The notes beneath the pieces are model-generated. The model had not been told where the DNA came from and made no database searches. It was given only the letters and a program-made list of their open reading frames with translations. From contig CP081161.1 in the NCBI GenBank assembly GCA_025141675.1, positions 1,648,001 through 1,712,000 of the forward strand: 64,000 bases of DNA, read 5' to 3'. The position numbers and the translations under genes were made by a program. Positions 19,907-29,822 of the stretch are shown in pieces. Position 1 is the first letter of the stretch. Every line of letters begins with the position of its first letter. This DNA is from Rhodobacteraceae bacterium S2214. GTDB lineage: Bacteria; Pseudomonadota; Alphaproteobacteria; Rhodobacterales; Rhodobacteraceae.

Positions 19907-20259
19907 GGGTGACATGCCGCTGAGCGACGGATTCTCCGAATCCGTTGCTTCGTAATGTATGCATTGCCTAGGTGTGAGCGCTACATATGGCGCTACACCG
20001 AGTCTGATAGGGTCTAGATGTGGTGTTCCGCTTGTGCGGGCACTGTTGTCGTGCGTCTACATGTTGGGGTGTGGTGCGCTGACTTTTCAATATCTGGGAT
20101 TTTCGGCGCGATCTCGCCGAAACCAAAGTAGATTTACCTATATTTTGTGGCTATTTCACGTTTTTTAGGTGACGTCATGGCGCTCTGGGTTTAGGATCGG
20201 CGTAATTATGCGACGACTGCCCGGTGGGACGGGCCCAAAAAAACAGGCGGACAGGAACC
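19907..20259 (+). promoter_or_regulatory. ftsA-ftsZ intergenic leader rich in inverted repeats
   Basis: This 353-base gap has no supported gene. Four inverted repeats can be read. (1) 19923-19934 with 19938-19949 is a 12-bp stem containing G-T pairs; it includes two GANTC sites (GATTC at 19930, GAATC at 19938), the CcrM methylation target. (2) 19971-19981 with 19990-19999 is a bulged 10-bp stem. (3) TTTCGGCG at 20101-20108 with CGCCGAAA at 20115-20122 has a 6-base spacer and looks like an operator. (4) GCCCG at 20219 with CGGGC at 20230 lies in the ftsZ leader. The region probably holds the main ftsZ promoter, but I could not fix a -35/-10 pair. AGGA precedes the ftsZ ATG. Confidence 0.55.
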
Positions 20260-21855
20260 ATGACATTGAATCTTTCGATTCCCGGACAGGACGAACTTAA
20301 ACCACGTATCACTGTATTTGGTGTGGGTGGGGCAGGCGGCAACGCCGTGAACAACATGATCGAGCAAGAGCTTGATGGTGTTGAATTTGTCGTGGCCAAC
20401 ACTGACGCGCAGGCGTTGCAGCAATCCCGCTCTGAAGCGAAAATTCAGATGGGCATCAAAGTAACCGAGGGTCTGGGTGCTGGTGCACGCGCGACTGTTG
20501 GTGCTGCTGCCGCTGAAGAAAGCATCGAACAGATCGTTGATCACCTTGCTGGCGCGCATATGTGCTTCATCACTGCCGGTATGGGCGGTGGTACAGGTAC
20601 TGGCGCTGCTCCGATCATCGCACAGGCTGCCCGCGAAATGGGTGTTCTGACTGTTGGTGTTGTGACGAAGCCGTTCCAGTTCGAAGGCGGCAAGCGGATG
20701 AAGCAAGCGGATGAAGGCATCGAAGCCCTTCAGAAGGTTGTCGACACGCTGATCATTATTCCAAACCAAAACCTGTTCCGTCTGGCCAATGAAAACACCA
20801 CATTTACCGAGGCTTTCGCGCTGGCAGACGACGTTCTGTACCAAGGTGTGAAAGGCGTGACAGACCTAATGGTCCGTCCGGGCCTGATCAACCTCGACTT
20901 TGCTGATGTTCGCGCCGTCATGGACGAAATGGGCAAAGCGATGATGGGTACAGGCGAAGCAGAGGGTGAAAACCGCGCTGTTGAAGCCGCTGAAAAGGCG
21001 ATCGCGAACCCGCTGCTCGACGAGATTTCACTCGAAGGCGCAAAAGGCGTTCTGATCAACATCACCGGTTCCTACGACCTGACATTGTTCGAACTGGACG
21101 AAGCTGCGAACAAGATCCGCGAAAAGGTCGATCCAGAAGCAAACATCATTGTTGGTTCCACACTGGACACAGCGATGGAAGGCAAAATGCGTGTGTCCGT
21201 CGTGGCCACAGGCATTGACGCGATTGCACGTCACATGGAAACACCTGTGCCGCGCCGGTCTATGTCCCAGCCATTGACACAAGCACCTGCTGTTGAAGAA
21301 GCGGCACGTGCGCCAGCACCTGTTGCTGCACCAGCGCCAGTTGCTGCTGCACCAGTCGCGGCCGTTGCAGCAGAACCTGCGCCACAGCCAGAGCAGCGCA
21401 CAATGTTCGAACAGCCAGCAGCTGAAGCAGCCCCAACATTCGCGCCACGTCGCGAAGCAGTGGCTGACGATCTGCCACCGCCTGCGTACCAGCCTGCACC
21501 AGAGCCGACATTGGAAGCACCTGAAGAATTCGTAGCACCACGTGCTGCAGCGGGTACACCAACACCGGAAGCAATGGCGCGTCTGCAAGCCGCAGTTGGC
21601 CGTGCCCCAACAGGTCAAGTTGAACGCCCTGCAGCAGCGGGTCCTGTGCCAACAGCCGCTTCCGCAGATGCTGGTGAAGAGAAGCGTGGCTTCGGTATCA
21701 ATTCACTGATCAACCGCATGACAGGTGCCGCTGCTGAGCCGCAGCAATCTGCCCGTCGCGCGCCAGAAGTGACTGCAATTCACGACGAAGCAGACGTTGA
21801 TCCAGACCAAGAACGCATCGAGATTCCAGCGTTCCTGCGTCGTCAGGCGAACTAA
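20260..21855 (+). CDS. ftsZ: cell division protein FtsZ
   Basis: Tubulin-like GTPase (531 aa) forming the Z-ring. The globular domain spans about 1-325: an N-terminal [13 protein letters not shown], the tubulin signature G109-G-G-T-G-T-G115, and the [11 protein letters not shown] synergy region. An Ala/Pro/Val-rich disordered linker of about 180 residues follows, longer than in E. coli as in other alphaproteobacteria, then the C-terminal peptide [13 protein letters not shown] that binds FtsA and other partners. ATG 20260 matches family starts; the upstream open frame is not used. A terminator follows. Confidence 0.98.
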   Translation: MTLNLSIPGQDELKPRITVFGVGGAGGNAVNNMIEQELDGVEFVVANTDAQALQQSRSEAKIQMGIKVTEGLGAGARATVGAAAAEESIEQIVDHLAGAHMCFITAGMGGGTGTGAAPIIAQAAREMGVLTVGVVTKPFQFEGGKRMKQADEGIEALQKVVDTLIIIPNQNLFRLANENTTFTEAFALADDVLYQGVKGVTDLMVRPGLINLDFADVRAVMDEMGKAMMGTGEAEGENRAVEAAEKAIANPLLDEISLEGAKGVLINITGSYDLTLFELDEAANKIREKVDPEANIIVGSTLDTAMEGKMRVSVVATGIDAIARHMETPVPRRSMSQPLTQAPAVEEAARAPAPVAAPAPVAAAPVAAVAAEPAPQPEQRTMFEQPAAEAAPTFAPRREAVADDLPPPAYQPAPEPTLEAPEEFVAPRAAAGTPTPEAMARLQAAVGRAPTGQVERPAAAGPVPTAASADAGEEKRGFGINSLINRMTGAAAEPQQSARRAPEVTAIHDEADVDPDQERIEIPAFLRRQAN

Positions 21856-21912
21856 GAATACGACATATTCTGTGATGTGGGCGTCCTGACGCCCCGTCAC
21901 GATCACGAACGA

Positions 21913-21936
21913 AGGCCACCCTCTGGTGGTCTTTTT
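21913..21936 (+). terminator. Rho-independent terminator after ftsZ
   Basis: AGGCCACC at 21913-21920 pairs with GGTGGTCT at 21925-21932 (one G-T pair) around a CTCT loop and runs into five T residues. It lies 58 bases after the ftsZ stop and separates the dcw transcript from lpxC. Confidence 0.8.
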
Positions 21937-22087
21937 CGTTTGAAATCAGTGTATTGCTGGTGTTTCGGTCCCTGCGCTGCAATGCGGCGTGATCATGTTT
22001 CAGTCCGTCGCAATTGGTGAATTGAGATGCGGGCCTTGTCACCCTACTTTGCAGGTTAACGAAACATGTCTAATCCGCTGAGGCCCT

Positions 22088-23008
22088 GTGCAAGCAACGT
22101 TGAAATCATCTGTGACCTTTGAAGGGGTTGGCCTGCATGCAGGACAGACCGCCAAGATGGTTGTCCGCCCCGCATTGGCCGGAAGCGGAATCACGTTTCG
22201 CCGGATGGATATCTTGGGCGAAGCAGGACGTTTGCCTGCGCGTTGGGACATGGTGGAAGTGTCGCCGTTGAACACGCGTCTGCGTAATACGCATGGTACG
22301 ACGATTTCGACAATTGAACATGTGATGGCAGCATTGGCCGGCTGTGGTATCCACAACGCCTTTATCGAACTGAATGGCCCTGAAGTGCCGATCATGGACG
22401 GGTCTGCTGCGGCGTTTGTCCGTGGTTTTGTGGATGCGGGTGTAGTTCATTTTGATGCGCCGATGCGCGCGATTGAGATTCTGGACACAGTTACGGTTGA
22501 AGAAGGCGACGCCTTTGCGACGCTGTCTCCTGCGACGTCACTGCAAATTGCTTTCGATATTGCCTTTCCTGATGCGGCCATCGGGACACAACGCAAAACG
22601 CTGAACATGGCAAACGGTGCTTTTGTGCGCGAACTTTGCGATAGCCGGACGTTCTGCCGCGCATCGGATGTGGACACGATGCGGGCCAATGGGTTGGCGC
22701 TTGGCGGCACCATGGAAAATGCGGTCGTCGTTGACGGCGATCAAGTGCTTTCTCCGGGTGGCCTGCGCCACGCTGATGAAGCCGTGCGTCACAAAATGCT
22801 GGACGCTTTGGGTGATCTTTACACAGCCGGCGCGCCGATCTTGGGCCGCTACACCGGCCACAAGGCAGGGCACGCTTTGACGAACAAGTTGCTGCGCGCG
22901 CTTTTTGCGCAGCCGAAGGCATGGCGCTGGGTCAATGTTGACCACACAATCGCGGCGCGTTTGCCCGGTGTTGGTGTGTCACATGCCGATCTGGACGCTG
23001 TCGCTTAA
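22088..23008 (+). CDS. lpxC: UDP-3-O-acyl-N-acetylglucosamine deacetylase LpxC
   Basis: Zinc-dependent deacetylase (306 aa), the committed step of lipid A synthesis, so the cell makes LPS. The zinc ligands are visible: H78 in TIEHVMAAL, and H235 and D239 in HKMLDALGDL; the GHKAGH motif near 260 holds the catalytic histidine. The start is GTG 22088; the protein aligns from its first residues (TLKSSVTFEGVGLHAG), and no earlier ATG fits. It lies 232 bases after ftsZ, beyond a terminator, so it should have its own promoter. A member of a dispersed repeat family follows the stop. Confidence 0.96.
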   Translation: MQATLKSSVTFEGVGLHAGQTAKMVVRPALAGSGITFRRMDILGEAGRLPARWDMVEVSPLNTRLRNTHGTTISTIEHVMAALAGCGIHNAFIELNGPEVPIMDGSAAAFVRGFVDAGVVHFDAPMRAIEILDTVTVEEGDAFATLSPATSLQIAFDIAFPDAAIGTQRKTLNMANGAFVRELCDSRTFCRASDVDTMRANGLALGGTMENAVVVDGDQVLSPGGLRHADEAVRHKMLDALGDLYTAGAPILGRYTGHKAGHALTNKLLRALFAQPKAWRWVNVDHTIAARLPGVGVSHADLDAVA

Positions 23009-23055
23009 CTTCTTTTGGTCTTAAATATCTCGGGGGTATGGGGGCTGGCCCCCAT
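23009..23055 (+). repeat. dispersed intergenic repeat, copy 1
   Basis: Begins with the core CTTCTTTTGGTCTTAAATAT and continues with TCTCGGGGG to a perfect 8-bp inverted repeat (ATGGGGGC at 23038-23045, GCCCCCAT at 23048-23055). It overlaps the last base of the lpxC stop. Copies 2 and 3 are at 29823 and 40566. The 8-bp G/C-rich hairpin could help end transcription after lpxC. Confidence 0.75.
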
Positions 23056-23201
23056 GTTCTCACGTATCCTCACGCGATGGATGCGCGGAAGTGACCGCAG
23101 GGTCTGTAAAAGGCATTTTGCACCCCAAATTTTTCTGTTAGACCTCTTCGGAAATGGGGCAAAACCCCTTTGAGCAGAAGTTGCGTTGCACGAGGACATC
23201 T

Positions 23202-24056
23202 ATGTCAGGCATTTCCAAACCAAATGGGCGCAAAGCCCGCCGCTTGGGCCCTGTACTGGCGCTTGGACTTTTGGCAAGCTGCGGTTTGTTGGACCAAGAA
23301 ACGCCGGTTGAGCTTGAAAACCTGACTGCGCAGCAGATTTTTGCGATGGGCGAGCTGGAGCTGGAAAAGGGCAAAGCGGACGAAGCGGCCAATATTTTCG
23401 GTGAAATCGAACGCCTGTATCCGTATTCCGGGTTCGCCCAGCGTGCGTTGATCATGCAGGCCTTTGCGTTCCATAAGAACCAGGATTACCCGAACAGCCG
23501 TGCCAGCGCCCAACGCTACATTGATTTTTATCCTGTCGAAGAAGATGCGGCTTACGCGCATTATCTTCTCGCGTTGTCTTACTACGATCAGATTGATGAT
23601 ATTGGCCGCGATCAAGGGCTGACCTTTCAGGCGTTGCAGGCTTTGCGCGTTGTGATCGAACAATACCCGGGGACGGAATATGCGTCTGCGGCCATCCCGA
23701 AATTCGACCTCGCGTTCAGCCATTTGGCTGCGAAGGAAATGGAAATCGGGCGTTATTATCTGAAGCGCAACAATTACGCCGCAGCCGTGAACCGGTTCCG
23801 CATCGTGGTTGAGGATTTCCAGACCACACCGCACACACCCGAAGCGTTGCATCGCTTGGTTGAATCGTATTTGTCGCTTGGCCTGACTGCCGAAGCCCAG
23901 ACGGCTGGTGCCATCTTGGGTCACAACTACCAATCAACCGAATGGTATCAGGACAGTTTCGCATTGCTGACGGGGCAGGGCCTAGAGGCGCGGTCAGTGG
24001 GAGACAATTGGTTGTCGTCAATCTACCGCCAAGTGCTGCTTGGCGAATGGCTCTGA
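23202..24056 (+). CDS. bamD: outer membrane assembly lipoprotein BamD
   Basis: A 284-residue lipoprotein of the BAM complex that folds beta-barrel proteins into the outer membrane. A basic N-terminus (NGRKARR) and a hydrophobic stretch end in a lipobox LLASCG, with the lipidated cysteine near residue 26. TPR-like repeats follow, with the characteristic ERLYPYSGFAQRALIMQAFAF-type helices. ATG 23202 is chosen because GAGG lies just upstream and it gives a normal lipoprotein signal; the frame is open 48 bases further upstream. bamD next to recN after the dcw cluster is common in alphaproteobacteria. Confidence 0.94.
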   Translation: MSGISKPNGRKARRLGPVLALGLLASCGLLDQETPVELENLTAQQIFAMGELELEKGKADEAANIFGEIERLYPYSGFAQRALIMQAFAFHKNQDYPNSRASAQRYIDFYPVEEDAAYAHYLLALSYYDQIDDIGRDQGLTFQALQALRVVIEQYPGTEYASAAIPKFDLAFSHLAAKEMEIGRYYLKRNNYAAAVNRFRIVVEDFQTTPHTPEALHRLVESYLSLGLTAEAQTAGAILGHNYQSTEWYQDSFALLTGQGLEARSVGDNWLSSIYRQVLLGEWL

Positions 24057-24080
24057 TCTTTCACGGAAGGCGCGTTTAGG

Positions 24081-25742
24081 ATGCTACGCGGCTTAGACAT
24101 ACGCGACATGTTGATCATCGACCGGTTGGAACTTGCGTTCCAGCCCGGTTTGAATGTGCTGACGGGCGAAACTGGTGCTGGTAAGTCTATCCTACTGGAT
24201 TCACTGGGGTTTGTGCTGGGATGGCGTGGCCGTGCCGAACTTGTGCGCGCCGGCGCTGATCAAGGTGAAGTGACTGCGGTTTTCGATCTTCCTATAGGCC
24301 ATGCCGGACGCGATGTTCTGGCTGAAGCCGGGATCGAAGTTGAAGACGGCGAGGTTATTCTGCGCCGGATCAACACACGTGACGGCCGCAAAACCGCGTG
24401 GATCAATGACCGCCGCGTCAGTGGTGAAGTGTTGCGCAATCTGTCCGAAACGCTGGTGGAACTGCACGGCCAGCATGATGATCGCGGGCTTTTGAACCCG
24501 CGTGGTCATCGGTTGATGCTGGACGAATACGCAGGCCTTGATGCAGACATCACGAAGGCTCGCGCCGCGTGGAAAGCACTGGCTGAGGCGCAAAAACGCC
24601 TGAGCGCGACACACGCCCGCATCGCCGAAGCACAAGCCGAAGAAGAATATCTGCGCCATGCGGTGGCTGAATTGGATGCCCTTGATCCGCAAGCGGGTGA
24701 AGAGGCGACATTGGATACTCAGCGCCGCCTGATGCAAGCCGCTGAAAAGATTAGGGCCGATATCGCGAAGGCTGGCGATGCGTTGGGCCTGTCCGGTGCG
24801 GAAGGCATGGTGAACGATGCGAACCGCTGGTTGATTGGTGCCGCTGACAAGGCCGACGGGCGTCTGGATGATCCGTTGGCTGCGATTGAACGGGCTGTTC
24901 TGGCGCTGGATCAGGCCCAGCAAGGCGTTGCGTCCTGTTTGGATGCCCTGACGTTTAACCCCGCCGAGTTGGAAGAAGCCGAAGAACGGTTGTTTGCCAT
25001 TCGCGGTTTGGCTCGTAAGCATAACGTTTTGGCCGATGATCTTGGTCCGTTTGCCGATGATCTACGCGCGCGGTTGGCCGTGCTGGATGGCGGTGCGAAA
25101 GATCTTGCCACGTGCGAGGCTGACGTGATGACCGCGCAGGCGGCTTACGATGCGGCGGCGGATCGTTTGACCGCAAAACGCACCAAGGCCGCAAAGGCGC
25201 TGGACAAAGCGATGGCTGCCGAATTGGCGCCGCTTAAGATGGAACGCGCTGTTTTTGTGACGATGGTCACGCCGACAGACGCAGGCCCTGAAGGCCGCGA
25301 CAATGTGGCCTTTACGGTTGCGACGAACCCCGGCGCACCTGCTGGACCATTGAACAAGATCGCTTCAGGCGGGGAATTGTCCCGCTTCTTGCTGGCTTTG
25401 AAAGTCTGTCTGACCCAAGCGGGCAAGGGCGGTCTGACGATGATCTTTGATGAAATCGACCGTGGTGTTGGTGGAGCGACTGCCGATGCGGTCGGGCGGC
25501 GTCTGTCCGAACTGGCAGGCGGTGGTCAGGTGCTTGTGGTGACACATTCCCCGCAGGTCGCAGCCCTTGGGCAGCACCATTGGCGTGTCGAAAAGCGGCA
25601 GACCAAGAAAGAAACAACATCTACGGTTGTGCCTTTGCTTGATGACGCGCGTATCGATGAAATTGCGCGCATGTTATCGGGCGATACTGTGACCGATGCA
25701 GCACGCGCCGCTGCCGAAGCCCTGATGGCACCAAGCAGCTAG
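24081..25742 (+). CDS. recN: DNA repair protein RecN
   Basis: SMC-like ATPase (553 aa) acting in double-strand break repair. The N-terminal Walker A is GETGAGKS (residues 29-36), followed by FVLGWRGRAELVRAG and the RRINTRDGRKTAWINDR strand region, a central coiled-coil part (about 150-350, rich in Ala, Glu and Arg), the ABC signature region SGGELSRFLLALK, and Walker B MIFDEIDRGVGG. Length is typical. It lies 24 bases after bamD and is the last plus-strand member of the extended dcw series. Confidence 0.96.
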   Translation: MLRGLDIRDMLIIDRLELAFQPGLNVLTGETGAGKSILLDSLGFVLGWRGRAELVRAGADQGEVTAVFDLPIGHAGRDVLAEAGIEVEDGEVILRRINTRDGRKTAWINDRRVSGEVLRNLSETLVELHGQHDDRGLLNPRGHRLMLDEYAGLDADITKARAAWKALAEAQKRLSATHARIAEAQAEEEYLRHAVAELDALDPQAGEEATLDTQRRLMQAAEKIRADIAKAGDALGLSGAEGMVNDANRWLIGAADKADGRLDDPLAAIERAVLALDQAQQGVASCLDALTFNPAELEEAEERLFAIRGLARKHNVLADDLGPFADDLRARLAVLDGGAKDLATCEADVMTAQAAYDAAADRLTAKRTKAAKALDKAMAAELAPLKMERAVFVTMVTPTDAGPEGRDNVAFTVATNPGAPAGPLNKIASGGELSRFLLALKVCLTQAGKGGLTMIFDEIDRGVGGATADAVGRRLSELAGGGQVLVVTHSPQVAALGQHHWRVEKRQTKKETTSTVVPLLDDARIDEIARMLSGDTVTDAARAAAEALMAPSS

Positions 25743-25819
25743 CAACCACCCCTTGGACCACGCCACGTGATCCCGTAGGGTTTTGGTAACGCTGAACTTT
25801 GGCTTTGAAAGACCCGACC

Positions 25820-27508
25820 ATGTCGTCGCCTGTTTCCCAGTTTCTGTCCGAAAGTTGGACCAAATGGTGCGGCATGGCCCAGAGCGGTCTCGTCACGATC
25901 AAACGTGAAGGACCGTCGCAGGTTCAGTTCTGGTTTATCGCGCTGTTCGTCGGGATCGGGGCAGGTTTTGCTGCACTCGGGTTTCGGCTTAGTGTCGATT
26001 GGCTTCAATCTTTTTTGTATCAGGCTGAAGACGTCAGTCGGCTGCATTCCTTGGCCACGCGGTTGCACTGGGTTCACATCATATTGATCCCCGCGTTTGG
26101 CGGATTATTAGTTGGCTTGATTCTGCATTTCTTCACAGATGATGGCAGATCACGGTCGGTCGCTGACGTGATCGAAGGGGCGGCGCTGAACGAAGGTCGG
26201 GTGCAGGTCCGGCGCGGCATTGCGTCAGCTTTGGCCAGTATGGTGACCTTGTCGTCGGGCGGATCCACGGGGCGTGAAGGTCCTGTGGTCCACATGGCTG
26301 CGGTGATTTCAACTGTGGTGTGCCGGTTCATTCGCGCCGACGGGATCACAGGCCGTGATTTGTTAGGATGTGCGGTGGCGGCGGCTGTTTCCGCCAGCTT
26401 TAACACGCCGATCGCGGGGGCATTATTCGCGTTGGAGATCGTGCTGCGTCACTTCGCGGTTCACGCCTTTGCGCCAATCGTGATTGCCTCTGTCGCCGGG
26501 ACGGTCATCAATCGATTGGCCTTTGGGGATGTGACCGAATTTGTGCTGCCCGCCCAAAACGCGCTGAACTTCTATGTTGAATTGCCAGCGTTCTTGTTGC
26601 TGGGCCTCATGTGTGGTGGGATTGCAGTTGTGCTGATGCGGGCGATTTTCTGGACCGAAGATCTGGCAAACCATTTCCAGACCCAAACAAAACTGCCCGG
26701 CTATTTGCGTCCTGCAATCGCAGGCGTGTTATTGGGCCTGCTGGCCGTCGAATTCCCACAAATTATCGGGGTTGGGTACGAGACGACGACACAGGCGCTT
26801 TCGGGCAATTTGACCTTTGGGATGGCGGTGATGATCGCGGTCGTAAAGGTCGTCGCGGTTGCGATCACGATGGGCGGACGCATGGGCGGCGGGGTATTTT
26901 CGCCAGCGCTGATGGTGGGGGCTTTAACAGGGCTGGCTTTCGGGATCGTTGCGACAAGCATTTTCCCGAACGTGTCCGGAGAAGGATCGTTGTATGCGCT
27001 GGCAGGGATGGGGGCCGTGGCGGCCGCTGTGCTGGGTGCGCCGATCTCGACGTCATTGATTGTGTTTGAATTAACAGGTGACTGGCAAACGGGTCTGGCC
27101 GTGATGGTAGCTGTGTCCATGTCGACAGCTATTTCGTCCAAACTGGTAGATCGGTCATTCTTCCTGACACAGCTGGAACGGCGCAACGTGCATCTGGCAG
27201 CGGGGCCGCAAGCCTATCTGCTCGCCACCTTCATGGTCGCCAATGTCATGCGCAAAGCTGACAGCCAAGGCAGTGCAGACACCGAAAGTTGCTGGGCACT
27301 GATCCGCGAGGGCGTCTATATCGACGGGAATGCGACCTTGGAACAAGCCATGCCGATTTTTGAGGCGGGCAATCAGGTCTTCATTCCGGTCGTGACAATC
27401 GCAGACGAAGACGCGCCGCCCGAATTGTGGGGGGCGCTGTTTCAAGTTGATGCGCTGAAAGCGATGAACAAAGCACTATCTGCGACGGCTGCGGAAGAAC
27501 ATTCCTAA
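25820..27508 (+). CDS. ClC-family chloride channel/transporter
   Basis: Integral membrane protein (562 aa) with about ten or more hydrophobic helices. ClC selectivity motifs are recognisable: SSGGSTGREGPVVH near 150, NTPIAGALFALE near 200, and GGRMGGGVFSPALMVG near 360. A C-terminal domain of about 110 residues looks like a degenerate CBS region (CWALIREGVYIDGNATLEQ and so on). The residue pattern does not tell me whether it is a channel or a Cl-/H+ exchanger. ATG 25820 is preferred over TTG 25799. It is separate from recN and converges with DUF427. Confidence 0.9.
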   Translation: MSSPVSQFLSESWTKWCGMAQSGLVTIKREGPSQVQFWFIALFVGIGAGFAALGFRLSVDWLQSFLYQAEDVSRLHSLATRLHWVHIILIPAFGGLLVGLILHFFTDDGRSRSVADVIEGAALNEGRVQVRRGIASALASMVTLSSGGSTGREGPVVHMAAVISTVVCRFIRADGITGRDLLGCAVAAAVSASFNTPIAGALFALEIVLRHFAVHAFAPIVIASVAGTVINRLAFGDVTEFVLPAQNALNFYVELPAFLLLGLMCGGIAVVLMRAIFWTEDLANHFQTQTKLPGYLRPAIAGVLLGLLAVEFPQIIGVGYETTTQALSGNLTFGMAVMIAVVKVVAVAITMGGRMGGGVFSPALMVGALTGLAFGIVATSIFPNVSGEGSLYALAGMGAVAAAVLGAPISTSLIVFELTGDWQTGLAVMVAVSMSTAISSKLVDRSFFLTQLERRNVHLAAGPQAYLLATFMVANVMRKADSQGSADTESCWALIREGVYIDGNATLEQAMPIFEAGNQVFIPVVTIADEDAPPELWGALFQVDALKAMNKALSATAAEEHS

Positions 27509-27564
27509 GGCATTCTCGCGCTGCACCTTGCTTCTTTGACGTTCTCTATATCCTCGCCGAAGGC

Positions 27565-27585
27565 TTGGGATCTGCAAGATCCCAA
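27565..27585. terminator. hairpin in the convergent gap after the ClC gene
   Basis: TTGGGATCT at 27565-27573 and AGATCCCAA at 27577-27585 form a perfect 9-bp stem with a 3-base loop, between the convergent ClC and DUF427 genes. There is no T run on either side, so it would at most be a weak or Rho-assisted terminator for both strands. Confidence 0.45.
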
Positions 27586-27606
27586 ATCCACCGCGCGATA
27601 TTGGAC

Positions 27607-27948
27607 TTAGACCTGTTCAATAGTGACCTTGTCGCCCTGAAAGGCCAGATAACCCGCGATCTGTTTCGCGCCATCAAGCGGATTTTCGTAAGTCCAGACC
27701 GCGTCGGCAAGCGTGCCGCTTTTCGCTTCAATCGCGAAATACGTGGCCGTGCCTTTGTGCGGGCAGACAGTTGTGGTGTCTGACGGTTCGAGGAACGCCA
27801 TCGCAATGCTGTCGCGCGGAAAATAGATGACGGGATCGTAATCGCCTTCGGTCAGCATAAGCGCCGATGTGGTTTCGCCAAGAACAGCACCTGCGACGCG
27901 GACGACCCACGTCCCCTCGGCTGGTGAAATGGTCATTTGATGAGCCAT
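27607..27948 (-). CDS. DUF427 domain protein
   Basis: A 113-residue single-domain protein of the DUF427 family. Matching features are the opening HQMTISPAEGTWVVRVAG, the VIYFPRDSIAMAFL segment, the conserved TVCPHKGTATYF motif and the VWTYENPLDGAKQIAGYLAFQGDKV ending. The fold is a small beta barrel in known structures; its function is not established. It is the last gene of a minus-strand run that starts at cobS, 57 bases after the peptidase gene. Confidence 0.9.
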   Translation of the reverse strand: MAHQMTISPAEGTWVVRVAGAVLGETTSALMLTEGDYDPVIYFPRDSIAMAFLEPSDTTTVCPHKGTATYFAIEAKSGTLADAVWTYENPLDGAKQIAGYLAFQGDKVTIEQV

Positions 27949-28005
27949 GTGAATAGTCCTTTCAAAATAGTCGGCAGGGCCCCGTCGGGCGCTGCTACAA
28001 TTGCA

Positions 28006-29808
28006 TTATGCGGGGCGGTCTGCAGCAAGTGGGGCGCAGGCCGCTTTTAACCAATCAAGGGCCGGTCCGTCGATCCGATCTGCCAGAAGCCGCAACGTAT
28101 CAGCATGGTAGCGATCAATCCAGTGACGTTCGTCGCCTGTCAGCGCGTCTGTATCAATCAATCGGCGATCAAAGGGCACATAGGTCAGCGTTTCAAATGA
28201 CAACATCGCGCGATCATCGCCGCCCGCGATCTGGGGCGCGTCCTGCACGACAATAAGGTTTTCAATCCGGATACCGAAAGCACCTTCGCGGTAGTACCCG
28301 GGTTCATTTGATACGATCATGCCCTGTTCAAGCGGGATCGTGCTACGCCGCGAAATGCCTTGCGGGCCTTCATGGACGCTCAGGTAGCTGCCAACACCGT
28401 GGCCGGTGCCGTGGTCATAATCCATCCCAGCTTGCCAAAGCGGCGTGCGGGCAAGCGCATCCAGATGCGATCCTGCGACACCTTTCGGGAAACGGGCCAT
28501 TGAAACCGCCACCATGCCGCGCAAGACGCGGGTGTAGCAGTCGATATGATCTTGCGCAGGTGTGCCAACGATCATCGTGCGCGTGATATCAGTGGTGCCG
28601 TCTTGGTACTGGCCACCTGAATCGACCAGCAAAAGCTCTGATGGTTTCACAGCGCGGTTGGTTTTGTCGCTGACCCGATAATGAACGATGGCACCGTTTG
28701 GACCAGACCCGGAAATGGTTTCAAACGAAATATCGCGCAACGCGTTGGTGTCGCGACGAAAACCTTCGAGCGCTTTGACGACGTCAATTTCTGTCAATCC
28801 GCCCGCGGGGGATTCGCGATCCAGCCACGCCAGAAAACGGACCATTGCAGCACCATCACGCAGATGGGCATCACGTGACCCTTGGACTTCAACAGCGTTT
28901 TTACGTGCCTTTGGCAGCGCGCATGGATCGGCCTGTTCGACAAGCGGCGCATCGCCAAGCAGTTGTTTTACAGCGTAGGGGCAGGATTTCGGATCGACCT
29001 GAACGGCACCGTCAAGCGCCGCGATGGCCGTCCCGAAATCGTCCCAACCGTGCAAAATCACATCAGACCCCAGGTGATCTTTGATGCCATCTGCTTTGCC
29101 ACTGCGAGCAAACAGGTCCACGGTTCCGTTGACCCGCAAAACGGCAAATGCGTGCGGCACAGGATTGCGTTCGATGTCGGTGCCACGGATGTTCAAAAGC
29201 CACGCGATACTGTCCGGCAAGGTCAGGATGCAGGCGTCTGCCTTCAGTGTTTCGGCCACACGCGCCCGCTTCGCGGCGTGACTCTCGCCAGCAAAATTAT
29301 CGGGATGGGCGGTGAACGGGGCCATCGGTGGGGCAGGTTGGCCCGCCCAGATGTGATCCACTGGATTTGCGATTGGTCGCAGCGTGATATCCGTACCGTC
29401 CAATGCGTCCCTTAGTCCCGCGATCTCAGTCATCGTGTGCAACCACGGATCAAACCCAATCACCGCAGATCCAGACAGGTTGTCCTTCAACCAATCAGCT
29501 AGTTGGATTTCCGGCCAGTGGACTGGCGTGAAAACATCGGCCACCTGATCCTGGACTTGCAAACGATACCGGCCATCAATGAAAACGCCCGCCACATCAG
29601 GCAAAACGGCACAGAAACCCGCAGACCCAGTAAATCCAGTAAGCCATTCCAAACGCGCGTCACGCGGGGCCACATATTCGCCTTGGTGCACATCGGCGCG
29701 CGGCACCAAAACCCCGTCAACACCAAAGGCGGGCAAGGATTCCCGTAACGCCGCAAGCCGTGCGAGACCCTGTTCCGGCGTCGAAGATGCTTCAAAGGTC
29801 TGAAACAT
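28006..29808 (-). CDS. M24 family Xaa-Pro aminopeptidase
   Basis: A 600-residue metallopeptidase removing N-terminal residues before proline. Two creatinase-like N-terminal domains (about 1-310) precede the pita-bread catalytic domain, where the metal ligands are visible in LLVDSGGQYQDGTTDITRT (two Asp), GTGHGVGSY (His), VSNEPGYYREG (Glu) and IRIENLIVV (Glu). A C-terminal extension of about 60 residues (the peptidase_M24_C region, ending LDWLKAACAPL) makes it the longer eukaryote-like APP1 type. ATG 29808 has AAGGA just upstream. It follows cobT, from which it is separated by copy 2 of the dispersed repeat. Confidence 0.92.
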   Translation of the reverse strand: MFQTFEASSTPEQGLARLAALRESLPAFGVDGVLVPRADVHQGEYVAPRDARLEWLTGFTGSAGFCAVLPDVAGVFIDGRYRLQVQDQVADVFTPVHWPEIQLADWLKDNLSGSAVIGFDPWLHTMTEIAGLRDALDGTDITLRPIANPVDHIWAGQPAPPMAPFTAHPDNFAGESHAAKRARVAETLKADACILTLPDSIAWLLNIRGTDIERNPVPHAFAVLRVNGTVDLFARSGKADGIKDHLGSDVILHGWDDFGTAIAALDGAVQVDPKSCPYAVKQLLGDAPLVEQADPCALPKARKNAVEVQGSRDAHLRDGAAMVRFLAWLDRESPAGGLTEIDVVKALEGFRRDTNALRDISFETISGSGPNGAIVHYRVSDKTNRAVKPSELLLVDSGGQYQDGTTDITRTMIVGTPAQDHIDCYTRVLRGMVAVSMARFPKGVAGSHLDALARTPLWQAGMDYDHGTGHGVGSYLSVHEGPQGISRRSTIPLEQGMIVSNEPGYYREGAFGIRIENLIVVQDAPQIAGGDDRAMLSFETLTYVPFDRRLIDTDALTGDERHWIDRYHADTLRLLADRIDGPALDWLKAACAPLAADRPA

Positions 29809-29822
29809 GGGGCGGTCCTTAT

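Noticed and set aside
19959-20168. 69-residue frame in the ftsA-ftsZ gap
   Set aside because: Lacks a good ribosome binding site and shows no family features; the region is better explained as a regulatory leader.
20206-20844. 212-residue minus-strand frame over the start of ftsZ
   Set aside because: Opposes a well-conserved gene and contains no recognisable motif.
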